A stretch of 64,000 nt of DNA, taken from contig NZ_JAKNTA010000008.1 of assembly GCF_022288725.1 (NCBI RefSeq), positions 248,001 to 312,000 of the forward strand, read 5' to 3'. The translations under genes and the position numbers were made by a program. The DNA comes from Kitasatospora sp. A2-31 (GTDB taxonomy: Bacteria; Actinomycetota; Actinomycetes; Streptomycetales; Streptomycetaceae). Of this stretch, positions 34,082-40,879 are shown piece by piece (position 1 is the stretch's first letter; every line of letters begins with the position of its first letter). The notes beneath the pieces were generated by a model. It did not search any database, was not told the DNA's origin, and saw only the letters and a program-made list of their open reading frames with translations.

Positions 34082-34097
34082 GCGTGCGCCCGCCGGC

Positions 34098-34469
34098 TCA
34101 GCCCGGCAGCGCGCCGAGCAGCTGCCCGACGACCGGGAGGTCCCGCGGCCCGCCACCGGCGCTCAGCGGCCCGGTCAGCGTTCCGGTGGAGACCGGCGCC
34201 AGGCCGGAGTTGTCCGGCTGGACGGTGGCGCCGTTGTTGAGCACGTCGGCCGAGGAGTTGGCCCACGGGTCCAGGCGCAGGTCCTTCACCGGTGCGATGC
34301 CGTAGCCGAGGCCGGCGGTCGTGCCGCCCAGCGCCTGGGCGACGTCGGTCTTGGCCAGGCTGGCGCCGCCCTCGGCCGGTGCCGCGTGCGCCGTGCCCGC
34401 ACCGGCGCCGAGCAGCATCGCGGCGCCCAGGGCGGCGGCGACGCCGGCCCCGCTCTTCTTCGAAACCAT
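34098..34469 (-). CDS. Small secreted protein, function unknown
   Basis: A 123-residue protein with a signal peptide (MVSKKSGAGVAAALGAAMLL, cleavage after AHA). The mature part reads APAEGGASLAKTDVAQALGG, then LGYGIAPVKDLRLDPWANSS, ADVLNNGATVQPDNSG and LAPVSTGTLTGPLSAGGGP. It has no Cys and resembles streptomycete secreted proteins of unknown role that share the VKDLRLDP and LNNG elements. The ATG follows GAAGGG at about 9 nt. It lies 119 nt downstream of a chaplin gene, behind a hairpin, so it could be expressed by read-through. Confidence 0.68.
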   Translation of the reverse strand: MVSKKSGAGVAAALGAAMLLGAGAGTAHAAPAEGGASLAKTDVAQALGGTTAGLGYGIAPVKDLRLDPWANSSADVLNNGATVQPDNSGLAPVSTGTLTGPLSAGGGPRDLPVVGQLLGALPG

Positions 34470-34524
34470 GCGGAATCACCCTTCGGGGTTCGGGTCGCCG
34501 GGCGTCCGGTCTGCGCCCGGGGAT

Positions 34525-34566
34525 GCCGAACTGCCCCCCGGCCGGCTGGTCGGGGGGCAGTTCGGC
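34525..34566 (-). terminator. Terminator after the His/Asp-tailed chaplin gene
   Basis: A perfect 15-bp stem (34525-34539 with 34552-34566) follows the chaplin stop on its strand and precedes the next secreted-protein gene. Confidence 0.82.
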
Positions 34567-34588
34567 CGAAACGCGTGCCGACCGGGGA

Positions 34589-34867
34589 TCAGCAGTCGTC
34601 CGCGTCGTGGTGCGCGTGCGGGTGCGCCTCCACGTTGGCGCAGCTGTTGCCGAACGCCGGGTTCAGGGCACCGATCACGTCGACGGAGTTGCCGCACAGG
34701 TTGACGGGGATGTGCACCGGCACCTGGAGCTGGTTGCCGGAGAGCACACCGGGGGAGCCGGCGGCGACGCCCTCGGCGCCGGCGCTGGCGGCGGCGGAAC
34801 CCGCAGCGCCCAGCACCAGGCCGGCAGCGGCGGCGGAGAGGACGGCGGCCTTCTTCACGTTCTGCAT
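34589..34867 (-). CDS. Short chaplin with a His/Asp-rich, Cys-ended tail
   Basis: A 92-residue short chaplin: signal peptide (MQNVKKAAVLSAAAAGLVLG, cleavage near AAAS) and one chaplin domain (AGAEGVAAGSPGVLSGNQLQ, VPVHIPVNLCGNSVDVIG, ALNPAFGNSCANV) with the two conserved Cys. Unlike the other three, it continues with EAHPHAHHDADDC, a metal-binding-like tail ending in a third Cys. Chaplins are surface-active amyloid proteins that let aerial hyphae escape water. The ATG follows GGAG. It sits 110 nt behind another chaplin gene and shows no promoter of its own. Confidence 0.92.
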   Translation of the reverse strand: MQNVKKAAVLSAAAAGLVLGAAGSAAASAGAEGVAAGSPGVLSGNQLQVPVHIPVNLCGNSVDVIGALNPAFGNSCANVEAHPHAHHDADDC

Positions 34868-34904
34868 GGGGGTTGATCTCCTCGATCACACACGGGTTGA
34901 GCGG

Positions 34905-34933
34905 GCCGCACCCCGCCGGCGGCGGGGTGCGGC
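34905..34933 (-). terminator. Hairpin between two chaplin genes
   Basis: A perfect 13-bp stem (34905-34917 with 34921-34933) with a 3-nt loop follows the chaplin gene at 34978. It leaves only 37 nt before the next start, so it is likely a partial terminator within an operon. Confidence 0.65.
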
Positions 34934-34977
34934 ACGGACTCGGTGAGCCGGCTGTCGCCGGTGCGGCGACGGCCGGA

Positions 34978-35220
34978 TCAGCCGATGTTGGCGCAGTGGT
35001 TGCCGAACGCCGGGTTCAGGATGCTGACGATCCCGATGGAGTTGCCGCAGACGTTGACCGGGATGTGCACCGGGATCTGGATCTGGTTGCCGGAGAGCAC
35101 ACCGGGGGAGCCGGCGGCGACGCCCTCGGCGCCGGAGCTGGCGAACGCGCCGCCGGCGGCACCGACGACCAGGCCGGCGGTGGCGAGGGACAGGGCGGCG
35201 GCCTTCTTGAGGTTACGCAT
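34978..35220 (-). CDS. Short chaplin
   Basis: An 80-residue short chaplin with signal peptide MRNLKKAAALSLATAGLVVG and cleavage near AFAS. One chaplin domain follows (SSGAEGVAAGSPGVLSGNQI, QIPVHIPVNVCGNSIGIVS, ILNPAFGNHCANIG), with both conserved Cys. It has no sorting signal, so it would depend on assembly or on long chaplins for anchoring. The ATG follows GGAGGAAG at 8 nt. The 312-bp upstream region contains a GTGA-TTG-TCAC palindrome. Confidence 0.94.
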   Translation of the reverse strand: MRNLKKAAALSLATAGLVVGAAGGAFASSGAEGVAAGSPGVLSGNQIQIPVHIPVNVCGNSIGIVSILNPAFGNHCANIG

Positions 35221-35532
35221 GTTGGGTTCTTCCTCCGTTTTCTGCCCGACCGAAATTGGAAATAGTCGGGAGCCGGGCGAAAGGAAATCATCGCCCGCTG
35301 GCTTCTGGAAATGCCGTGATTGTCACTCTGGCGGCCCAAGTGGCGCGTGTCGCCCGTGGCTTGGACGACGGACGCGGCCGCGGAACCGCGCGTCGCGAAT
35401 TGTTCCCGCACGGCCGGGGGCAATTCGTTCAGACGCGCGACCGGGAGCAATTCCGGATGGGCTCGGACCGGCGGCGGATGTCCCGGGATCGAGGGCGGCC
35501 GGCGGCGTGGCCGGGTCGCCGGTCGAGCCGGG
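35221..35532 (-). promoter_or_regulatory. Upstream region of a chaplin gene with a BldD-like palindrome
   Basis: This 312-bp gap has no gene. The minus strand carries AGTGA-CA-ATCAC (35316-35327), matching the AGTGA(n)TCAC pattern of BldD boxes, about 100 nt before the chaplin ATG. No BldN-like motif was found here. Confidence 0.45.
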
Positions 35533-35784
35533 TCAGGCGCTGGTGCAGTGGTTGCCGAACGCCGGGTTCAGGGCGCCGACCACGTCGATCGAGTTCCCGC
35601 ACAGGTTCACCGGGATGTGCAGCGGCACCTGGACCTCGTTGCCCGAGGCCACGCCGGGCGAGCCGGCCGCGACACCCTCGGCCGAGGCGCCGTGCGCGTG
35701 GTGGGCGGAGGCGGCACCGGCGCCGGCGACCAGCAGCGCGGCGGAGGCCGCAGTGCCGAGGACGCCGTGGGCGAGCTTGCGCAT
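35533..35784 (-). CDS. Short chaplin with a His-rich mature N-terminus
   Basis: An 83-residue short chaplin: signal peptide MRKLAHGVLGTAASAALLVA, cleavage near ASA, then HHAHGASAEG before the chaplin domain (VAAGSPGVASGNEVQVPLHI, PVNLCGNSIDVVGALNPAFG, NHCTSA). Both Cys are present. The ribosome-binding site is weak (GAATCGAG region). A 10-bp tandem repeat array lies 30-90 nt upstream, in the probable leader. It is divergent from the chaplin gene at 36062. Confidence 0.93.
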   Translation of the reverse strand: MRKLAHGVLGTAASAALLVAGAGAASAHHAHGASAEGVAAGSPGVASGNEVQVPLHIPVNLCGNSIDVVGALNPAFGNHCTSA

Positions 35785-35814
35785 GTGCGGTACTCGATTC
35801 GTCTAGGGAGCCCC

Positions 35815-35873
35815 GTGGGGCCCGGTGGAGCCTGGTGGAACGGGTGGGGCCCGGTGGGGCCCGGTGGAGCGTG
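35815..35873. repeat. Six tandem 10-bp repeats (GTGGGGCCCG type) upstream of a chaplin gene
   Basis: Units begin at 35815, 35825, 35835 (9 bp), 35844, 35854 and 35864. Three are exactly GTGGGGCCCG. The array lies 31-89 nt upstream of the minus-strand chaplin start, probably in its promoter or leader. Confidence 0.85.
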
Positions 35874-35985
35874 TTCCGACAGGGAGAACGAGGCCGGGCC
35901 CGGAGGGAAACGGTCGGGTCCTGTGATCACCCGAATGCCTGGCGGACCTCGCGTTAGGCCGGTTGGGTGACAAAGGGCAGGTCGT

Positions 35986-36013
35986 CGCAACCGGGTCGGG
36001 CGGGTGTCGTTCT
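35986..36013 (+). promoter_or_regulatory. Candidate BldN-type promoter of the chaplin gene at 36062
   Basis: CGCAAC (35986-35991) and CGTTCT (36008-36013) are 16 nt apart, with an expected leader of about 40 nt to the ATG. Confidence 0.58.
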
Positions 36014-36061
36014 AGATGTCGCACTCCCCGTGCATATCTGTCGATGAGTCAGGAGGCTCCT

Positions 36062-36301
36062 ATGAGCATCAAGAAGACGGCCGCCGTCGGTGCCGCCGTG
36101 GTAGGCATCGTGGCGGCCGGTGCCGGCACCGCGATGGCCAGCTCGGGCGCCGAGGGTGTCGCCGCGGGTTCCCCCGGTGTCATCTCCGGCAACCAGATCC
36201 AGGTTCCGGTGCACGTCCCGGTCAACCTGTGCGGCAACACGATCAACGTGATCGGTCTGCTGAACCCCGCGTTCGGCAACCACTGCGTCAACGCGGGCTG
36301 A
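36062..36301 (+). CDS. Short chaplin
   Basis: A 79-residue short chaplin with signal peptide MSIKKTAAVGAAVVGIVAAG and cleavage near AMAS. The chaplin domain follows (SSGAEGVAAGSPGVISGNQI, QVPVHVPVNLCGNTINVIG, LLNPAFGNHCVNAG), with both conserved Cys. The ATG follows AGGAGG by 5 nt, the best ribosome-binding site of the four chaplins. It has its own BldN-like promoter motif and a strong terminator, so it is probably monocistronic. Confidence 0.95.
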   Translation: MSIKKTAAVGAAVVGIVAAGAGTAMASSGAEGVAAGSPGVISGNQIQVPVHVPVNLCGNTINVIGLLNPAFGNHCVNAG

Positions 36302-36324
36302 TCTGCGCCCGGTTCGGCCGGCGC

Positions 36325-36370
36325 GAGCCGCCGCCCCGCGCTTCCCTCCTGGGGTGCGGGGCGGCGGCTC
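36325..36370 (+). terminator. Terminator after the plus-strand chaplin gene
   Basis: A perfect 15-bp stem (36325-36339 with 36356-36370) encloses a 16-nt loop, 24 nt after the stop. Confidence 0.82.
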
Positions 36371-36501
36371 TCCGCTTTGTGCGTGGTGTTCCCGCTCCGG
36401 GGCGGCCACCCGGCGGCGGATTCTAAGGCATCGTCAGATTCTTTGCGCTGCAGAGGCCTTGGTGGAAATCCCGGGTCGTCCCCGGGTGCATAATCCATCG
36501 G

Positions 36502-37875
36502 GTGATCGCCACTCTGGAGGACGCCGGGCGGATGCTTCGCCCGGGCGCACACCTCGGGATCGTCTCCCGGCCGCTGTACCTGCTGCCACTGCTCCGCACC
36601 GGCGCCCTGGCCGCGCTGCTCTCCAGCGAGGCGGCGGACGCCGGCTGGGGCGCGCGGTTCGGGGTGGAGCTGCACGCGCAGGAGGAGTGGTCCGGCAGCC
36701 GCGACGGCGGACCGGGAGGGCCCGGGCTGGACGGCGTGGCAGGCCGGCTGCCCAGGCTGGTCGGTACCCGCTGGCGCGGCCGCGAGCTGCGGCTGGCCGG
36801 CTACGGCAGCCAGCGCGAGCAGTGGACCGCCGCCGTGAGGGCCACCGGTGCCCGGCTGCTGGTGCCGCCGCCCACCGCCGACTCCGACGTCCTGGTGGAC
36901 AAGGTCGCCATGCGCGCCTGGTTCGAGCACCTCGGCGTGCCGGCACCCGACAGCACGGTGCTGTCCGGCCGGCCCGACCACCGGGTGCTCCGCGACCGCT
37001 TCGGTGCGCTCTACGTCGCCCAGTCGCCACGCGGCTCCGGCGGCAACGGCACCCACCTCGTCCGGGGCGCCGACGACGCCGCCGTGCTGCCCGAGCGCGA
37101 GCGCTGGCTGGTCAGCGAGTACGTCGGCGACACCGCGCTCAACGTGCACGGCTTCGTCGGGCTGGACGGCCTGCCGCAGGTGCTGCGGCCCTCGCTCCAG
37201 CTGATCGGGGTCGCCGAGGCGGGCGCCGGCTTCGGCCAGTACGCCGGCTGCGACTTCGAGGCCCCGGAGCGGCTCTCCCCGCGCGCCCTGGGCCGGTGCC
37301 TGGAGGCCACCGAGCGGATCGGCTGGGGCCTGGCCGGCCTCGGCTACCGGGGTGTCTTCGGCGCCGACTTCGTCCTCGACGGCGACCGCGCGCTGGCCCT
37401 GGAGATCAACTGCCGGATGCAGGGGTCCACCTGGCTGCTCGGCGAGATCGAGCTGGAGCGCCCGGACGGCCGGCTGCCCACCCAGGTGCGGCACGTGCTG
37501 GAGCGGCACGGAATGCCCACCCTCGGCAAGCCCGATCCGGACCCGGCGTCCGGCGTGCAGCTGACCGTCCGCCACACCGGCGGACCGGCCCGGGCGGTCC
37601 GGGTGCCGCGGGCGGGGGCGTACGCGCTGTGCGAGGGGGTGCTGGTCCGCCGGGGCGACGCCGCCGGGCTGCTGGAGTGCGGCCCCGAGGAGACCGTGCT
37701 GGTCAACCTGCCCCCGGACGGCACCGTGCTCCACCCGGGCGCGGTGCTGGCCAGGTTGGTCGCCCGCCGCTCGCTCACCGCACCGGACGGCCGTGCCCTC
37801 ACCGCGCGGGGCCGCGCCCTGGTCGAGGCCCTGCACCGGCTCTACTCCTTCGGGGAGCCCGGCACGGAAGGTTGA
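36502..37875 (+). CDS. ATP-grasp domain protein, substrate unknown
   Basis: A 457-residue protein. The middle carries ATP-grasp features: DKVAMRAWFEHLGVPAPDST (entry helix), GALYVAQSPRGSGGNGTHLV (nucleotide loop), WLVSEYVGDTALNVHGFV, GVFGADFVLDGDRALALEIN (acidic metal ligands) and NCRMQGST. The N-terminal 100 residues form a pre-ATP-grasp domain. These enzymes ligate a carboxylate to an amine, thiol or similar group. The GTG at 36502 follows CATAAT by 7 nt, suggesting a leaderless mRNA. The neighbours give no substrate. Confidence 0.78.
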   Translation: MIATLEDAGRMLRPGAHLGIVSRPLYLLPLLRTGALAALLSSEAADAGWGARFGVELHAQEEWSGSRDGGPGGPGLDGVAGRLPRLVGTRWRGRELRLAGYGSQREQWTAAVRATGARLLVPPPTADSDVLVDKVAMRAWFEHLGVPAPDSTVLSGRPDHRVLRDRFGALYVAQSPRGSGGNGTHLVRGADDAAVLPERERWLVSEYVGDTALNVHGFVGLDGLPQVLRPSLQLIGVAEAGAGFGQYAGCDFEAPERLSPRALGRCLEATERIGWGLAGLGYRGVFGADFVLDGDRALALEINCRMQGSTWLLGEIELERPDGRLPTQVRHVLERHGMPTLGKPDPDPASGVQLTVRHTGGPARAVRVPRAGAYALCEGVLVRRGDAAGLLECGPEETVLVNLPPDGTVLHPGAVLARLVARRSLTAPDGRALTARGRALVEALHRLYSFGEPGTEG

Positions 37876-37968
37876 CGCGTACCGCCGGACCCCGGTGTCG
37901 TAGGCTCGCCCGGCGGCCGCCCGTTCGTGGTCGCGCCGATCACGAGCGGGGGCGGGGAGTCCAGAGCG

Positions 37969-39240
37969 ATGACCACGGCATCGAGCACACCGAGTACGGA
38001 GCCGTCGAGCGCGGAGCCGGACGACCGCGCCGAGCGGTCCGGGGGCGCCGAGCGGCAGGGCCGGTTCTCCGCCGCCGTGGACCGTTTCGCGCCCGCACTC
38101 GGCGCGTACGCGGTCGTGAAGGCGACCGGCCTGACCGTCTTCATGCTGCTGCTCTCGCACACCGGGGACTTCCTGAAGAAGGACGTCGGCCGCGGCGGCG
38201 GTGCCCGGCCGTGGGACGTGCTCGGCACCTGGGACGGCGTCTGGTACCAGCGGATCGCCGAGAACGGCTACGACCCGCAGCTGATCCCGCTGCACGGCTA
38301 CCCGCTGGCCAGCTACTACGAGAACTCGGCCGCCTTCTTCCCGCTCTACCCGTGGCTGATGCGTCTGGTCGGCGCCGTCACCGGCCTCGGGCCCTATGGT
38401 TCCGGGATCCTGGTCTCGGTGCTGGCCTCGTTCGTCGCTGCGGCCGGCATCTTCGCGATCGCCGAGCGGCTCGGCGGCTTCCGCGCCGGGGTGATCGCCG
38501 CGGTGATCTGGGGCCTCTTCCCCGGCTCGGGGGTGGAGTGGGCGGTCTACTCGGACTCGCTCTTCGTGGCGATCTCCGCCTGGGCCTGCTACTGCGTGAT
38601 GACGCACCGCTGGGTCGCGGCCGGGGCGCTCGCCCTGGCGGCCGGCCTCAACCGCCCGACCGCCGCGGCCGTGATCGCGGCCGTCTCGATCTCCGCGCTG
38701 GTGGCGCTCGTCCGGCGGACGGACGGCATCGCCCGCCCGCTGACCGCGATGCTGATCACCCCGTGGGGCCTGCTCTGGTACGTCGCCTGGGTCGGCTACC
38801 GGATGGGCGACTGGGGCGGCTACTTCAAGCTGCAGCGCGGCGCCTGGAACCGCTACTTCGACTGGGGCGCCTCCACCTCCCGCACCTTCCTGGACGTCGT
38901 CACCGGGCACTGGGACTTCTGGCAGTCCAACCCCGTGCCGGACCTCATCGCGGTGGCGCTGCTGATCCTCCTGCCCGGCCTGCTGGTCCTGCTGCTGCGC
39001 ACCCGGCCGCCGCTGGTGCTGGTGGTCTACACGCTGCTGACCGTCTTCACCGCGCTCAGCAGCAACCAGATCTTCGGCAACATCTCGCGCTACCTGCTGC
39101 CGGCCTTCCCGCTCTTCGTCGGTCTCGCGATCGCGCTGCGCCGGCTGCGGCCGCCCACGCTGGCGGGCCTCTTCGCGATGCCGGCGGTGGCGGCCGGCTG
39201 GTACGCCGGGTACGCCCTGTTCGAACTGGGTATTCCGTAA
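37969..39240 (+). CDS. Multi-pass membrane glycosyltransferase (PIG-V/GPI-mannosyltransferase-like)
   Basis: A 423-residue integral membrane protein with about nine helices. After a 45-residue polar N-terminus come a first helix, a loop with RPWDVLGTWDGVWYQRIAENGYD (the WDxxWY-type acidic motif of polyprenol-dependent mannosyltransferases) and NSAAFFPLYPWLMR. A later segment, LSSNQIFGNISRYLLPAFP, is typical of the PIG-V-like group. It probably uses a lipid-linked sugar to modify surface molecules. The ATG at 37969 has GGGGAG at 9 nt. It lies 94 nt after the ATP-grasp gene. Confidence 0.75.
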   Translation: MTTASSTPSTEPSSAEPDDRAERSGGAERQGRFSAAVDRFAPALGAYAVVKATGLTVFMLLLSHTGDFLKKDVGRGGGARPWDVLGTWDGVWYQRIAENGYDPQLIPLHGYPLASYYENSAAFFPLYPWLMRLVGAVTGLGPYGSGILVSVLASFVAAAGIFAIAERLGGFRAGVIAAVIWGLFPGSGVEWAVYSDSLFVAISAWACYCVMTHRWVAAGALALAAGLNRPTAAAVIAAVSISALVALVRRTDGIARPLTAMLITPWGLLWYVAWVGYRMGDWGGYFKLQRGAWNRYFDWGASTSRTFLDVVTGHWDFWQSNPVPDLIAVALLILLPGLLVLLLRTRPPLVLVVYTLLTVFTALSSNQIFGNISRYLLPAFPLFVGLAIALRRLRPPTLAGLFAMPAVAAGWYAGYALFELGIP

Positions 39241-39320
39241 CGGCACCGCCCGACCGGCCCGGCGGAGATGGTTGTTCACGGGATCATCTGCCGATGGACG
39301 GCATTGCTACGCTCGTGCGT

Positions 39321-39809
39321 ATGACGACCAGTCGCCCCGTCCGCCAGTTCCGCGACGTCTCCGGTCTGCTCGACCACGCCAGCCACGTGCTGGCGACCCG
39401 CATGGCGGCCGCCTTCACCGGGCTGGGGATCACCCCGCGTGCGTACTCGGTGCTGTTCCACGCGATGGAGGCCGAGCGCACCCAGATCCAGCTGGCCGAG
39501 CTGGCCGACCTGGACAAGACCACGATGGTCGTCACCGTCGACGAGCTGGAGCGGGCCGGCCTGGCCGAGCGCCGGCCGTCCGCCACCGACCGCCGGGCCC
39601 GGATCGTCTCGGTGACCGAGGCCGGCGAGCGGGCCGTCGAGCGCGGCACCGAGATCGCCGACCGGGTCCACCGTGAGGTGCTGGAGTCGCTGCCGGACGC
39701 GGAACGGGCGGCCTTCGTCTCGGCGCTGTCGCGACTGGTGGCGGGGCCGCTGGCGGAGCCGGTGGAGGGCGAGCGGACGATCCGGCGGGCCCGCCGCTCC
39801 CGGAGCTGA
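39321..39809 (+). CDS. MarR-family transcriptional regulator
   Basis: A 162-residue winged-helix protein: HTH IQLAELADLDKTTMVVTVDELERAG, wing LAERRPSATDRRARIVSVTEAG, flanked by dimerisation helices. ATG 39321 (MTTSRPVRQF) lies 7 nt after TACGCT, suggesting leaderless translation. An upstream ATG at 39294 would overlap that hexamer. A 23-bp terminator stem begins 1 nt after the stop. No operator palindrome is evident nearby and the target is unknown. Confidence 0.82.
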   Translation: MTTSRPVRQFRDVSGLLDHASHVLATRMAAAFTGLGITPRAYSVLFHAMEAERTQIQLAELADLDKTTMVVTVDELERAGLAERRPSATDRRARIVSVTEAGERAVERGTEIADRVHREVLESLPDAERAAFVSALSRLVAGPLAEPVEGERTIRRARRSRS

Positions 39810-39810
39810 G

Positions 39811-39868
39811 CACCGGCGGTCCGGCCGGCGCCGCAAAGGGCCGCCCGGCGCCGGCCGGACCGCCGGTG
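39811..39868. terminator. Strong terminator after the MarR gene
   Basis: A perfect 23-bp stem (39811-39833 with 39846-39868) with a 12-nt loop starts directly after the MarR stop codon and could also serve the convergent gene ending at 39947. Confidence 0.9.
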
Positions 39869-39946
39869 CCACGACGGGAAGGGCCCGGGCCGGACCCCCG
39901 GTGTCACGGCCGGAAGGGGCAGGGCGGGCCGGTCAGGCCGGACCGG

Positions 39947-40576
39947 TCAGGGCCAGACCAGGCAGTACAGCTGGTGGCCGGCGTCGTGCAGTCGGTTGGC
40001 GAAGTCCTGCCACTCGTGCAGCATGCTGTAGATCACGAAGGCGTCCCGGGGGCCGCGCCGGTCGGGGACGGTCGACCAGATGAACGCGGCCGCGCCGAGC
40101 TCCGTCTCGTCGGCCTTGCGCAGCGGTTCGACGACGTTGTGCGGGAGCTGCACGACGGCGTAGTCGGGGTGCAGCACGACCAGCTCCAGCGGCGGGACCT
40201 GGTGCAGCGGCACGCCCTGGATGCCGGTGAGGACCATGGCGCTCATGGTCTCCGGCTTGATCTTGGTGGAGAGGTGGCCGTTGGGGGAGCCGCTGGTCTC
40301 CATCAGGTCGCCCAGCCGCCCGAGCGAGCCGAGCTCGCCCGCGTCCAGGCCCAGCCCGCCGGGGCCGAGGGCGGTGGGGACTCTGGCAGCCGTGGCGCGG
40401 TCGGGCGCGCCGAAGTACTTGTAGGTCACCCCCACGCGTCCCTCACCCCGCCTCTCACCGCCGCGACCGCCACGACCCGTACCCGCTCCCGTACCCCCGC
40501 GTGCGGCCTCGGCGGGCCTGCGGGAGCCACCCGCCGCCTCGTCGTAGCCGTCCTGCGCCTCGGACACTCGGACCAT
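39947..40576 (-). CDS. Conserved streptomycete protein of unknown function
   Basis: A 209-residue soluble protein with a Gly/Arg-rich N-terminus, then TYKYFGAPDRATAARVPTAL, KPETMSAMVLTGIQGVPLHQ, PPLELVVLHPDYAVVQLPHN and ending HEWQDFANRLHDAGHQLYCL. It matches a conserved family upstream of hemL in streptomycetes, but no domain with known function is seen. The ATG at 40576 gives the conserved MVRVSEAQDGYDEA start. GGTGAGG abuts it. It is divergent from hemL, across a 303-bp gap with two palindromes. Confidence 0.72.
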   Translation of the reverse strand: MVRVSEAQDGYDEAAGGSRRPAEAARGGTGAGTGRGGRGGERRGEGRVGVTYKYFGAPDRATAARVPTALGPGGLGLDAGELGSLGRLGDLMETSGSPNGHLSTKIKPETMSAMVLTGIQGVPLHQVPPLELVVLHPDYAVVQLPHNVVEPLRKADETELGAAAFIWSTVPDRRGPRDAFVIYSMLHEWQDFANRLHDAGHQLYCLVWP

Positions 40577-40788
40577 CCTCACCGGAATTCGCCGGAATCG
40601 ACAGACCCCCGCACGCCCGGCGTCCCTCCGGACGTGCTCCTTACCCGTCATGCGCCGCCGTACCCAGTCCGGGCACGCGGCAGTCCTCTCAACACCCCTG
40701 CACCCGCAGGAGGCCGGAAACCCCCCGCGGTGAAAGCCGAGTACATAGTCTGACTGGTCCGTGCAGCCGGAGCAGTCAGGGGCTCCGT

Positions 40789-40839
40789 TGTACGGATAAC
40801 CGTACAGAATTCCTCGCCCGGATCATCGTTCCAGATGAT
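40789..40839. promoter_or_regulatory. Two palindromes in the hemL upstream region
   Basis: TGTACGG-ATAA-CCGTACA (40789-40806) and ATCATC-GTTCCA-GATGAT (40822-40839) lie 16 nt apart, 74 and 41 nt before the hemL ATG. The gap of 303 bp between divergent genes holds no credible gene. Confidence 0.55.
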
Positions 40840-40879
40840 GAGGTCCGACATGCAGAGGTGAAGGACACGATTTGAGACC

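Noticed and set aside
36049..39279. A 1076-codon minus-strand frame opposite the chaplin, ATP-grasp and glycosyltransferase genes
   Set aside because: Same mirror effect; the plus-strand proteins have clear family motifs and the antisense product does not.
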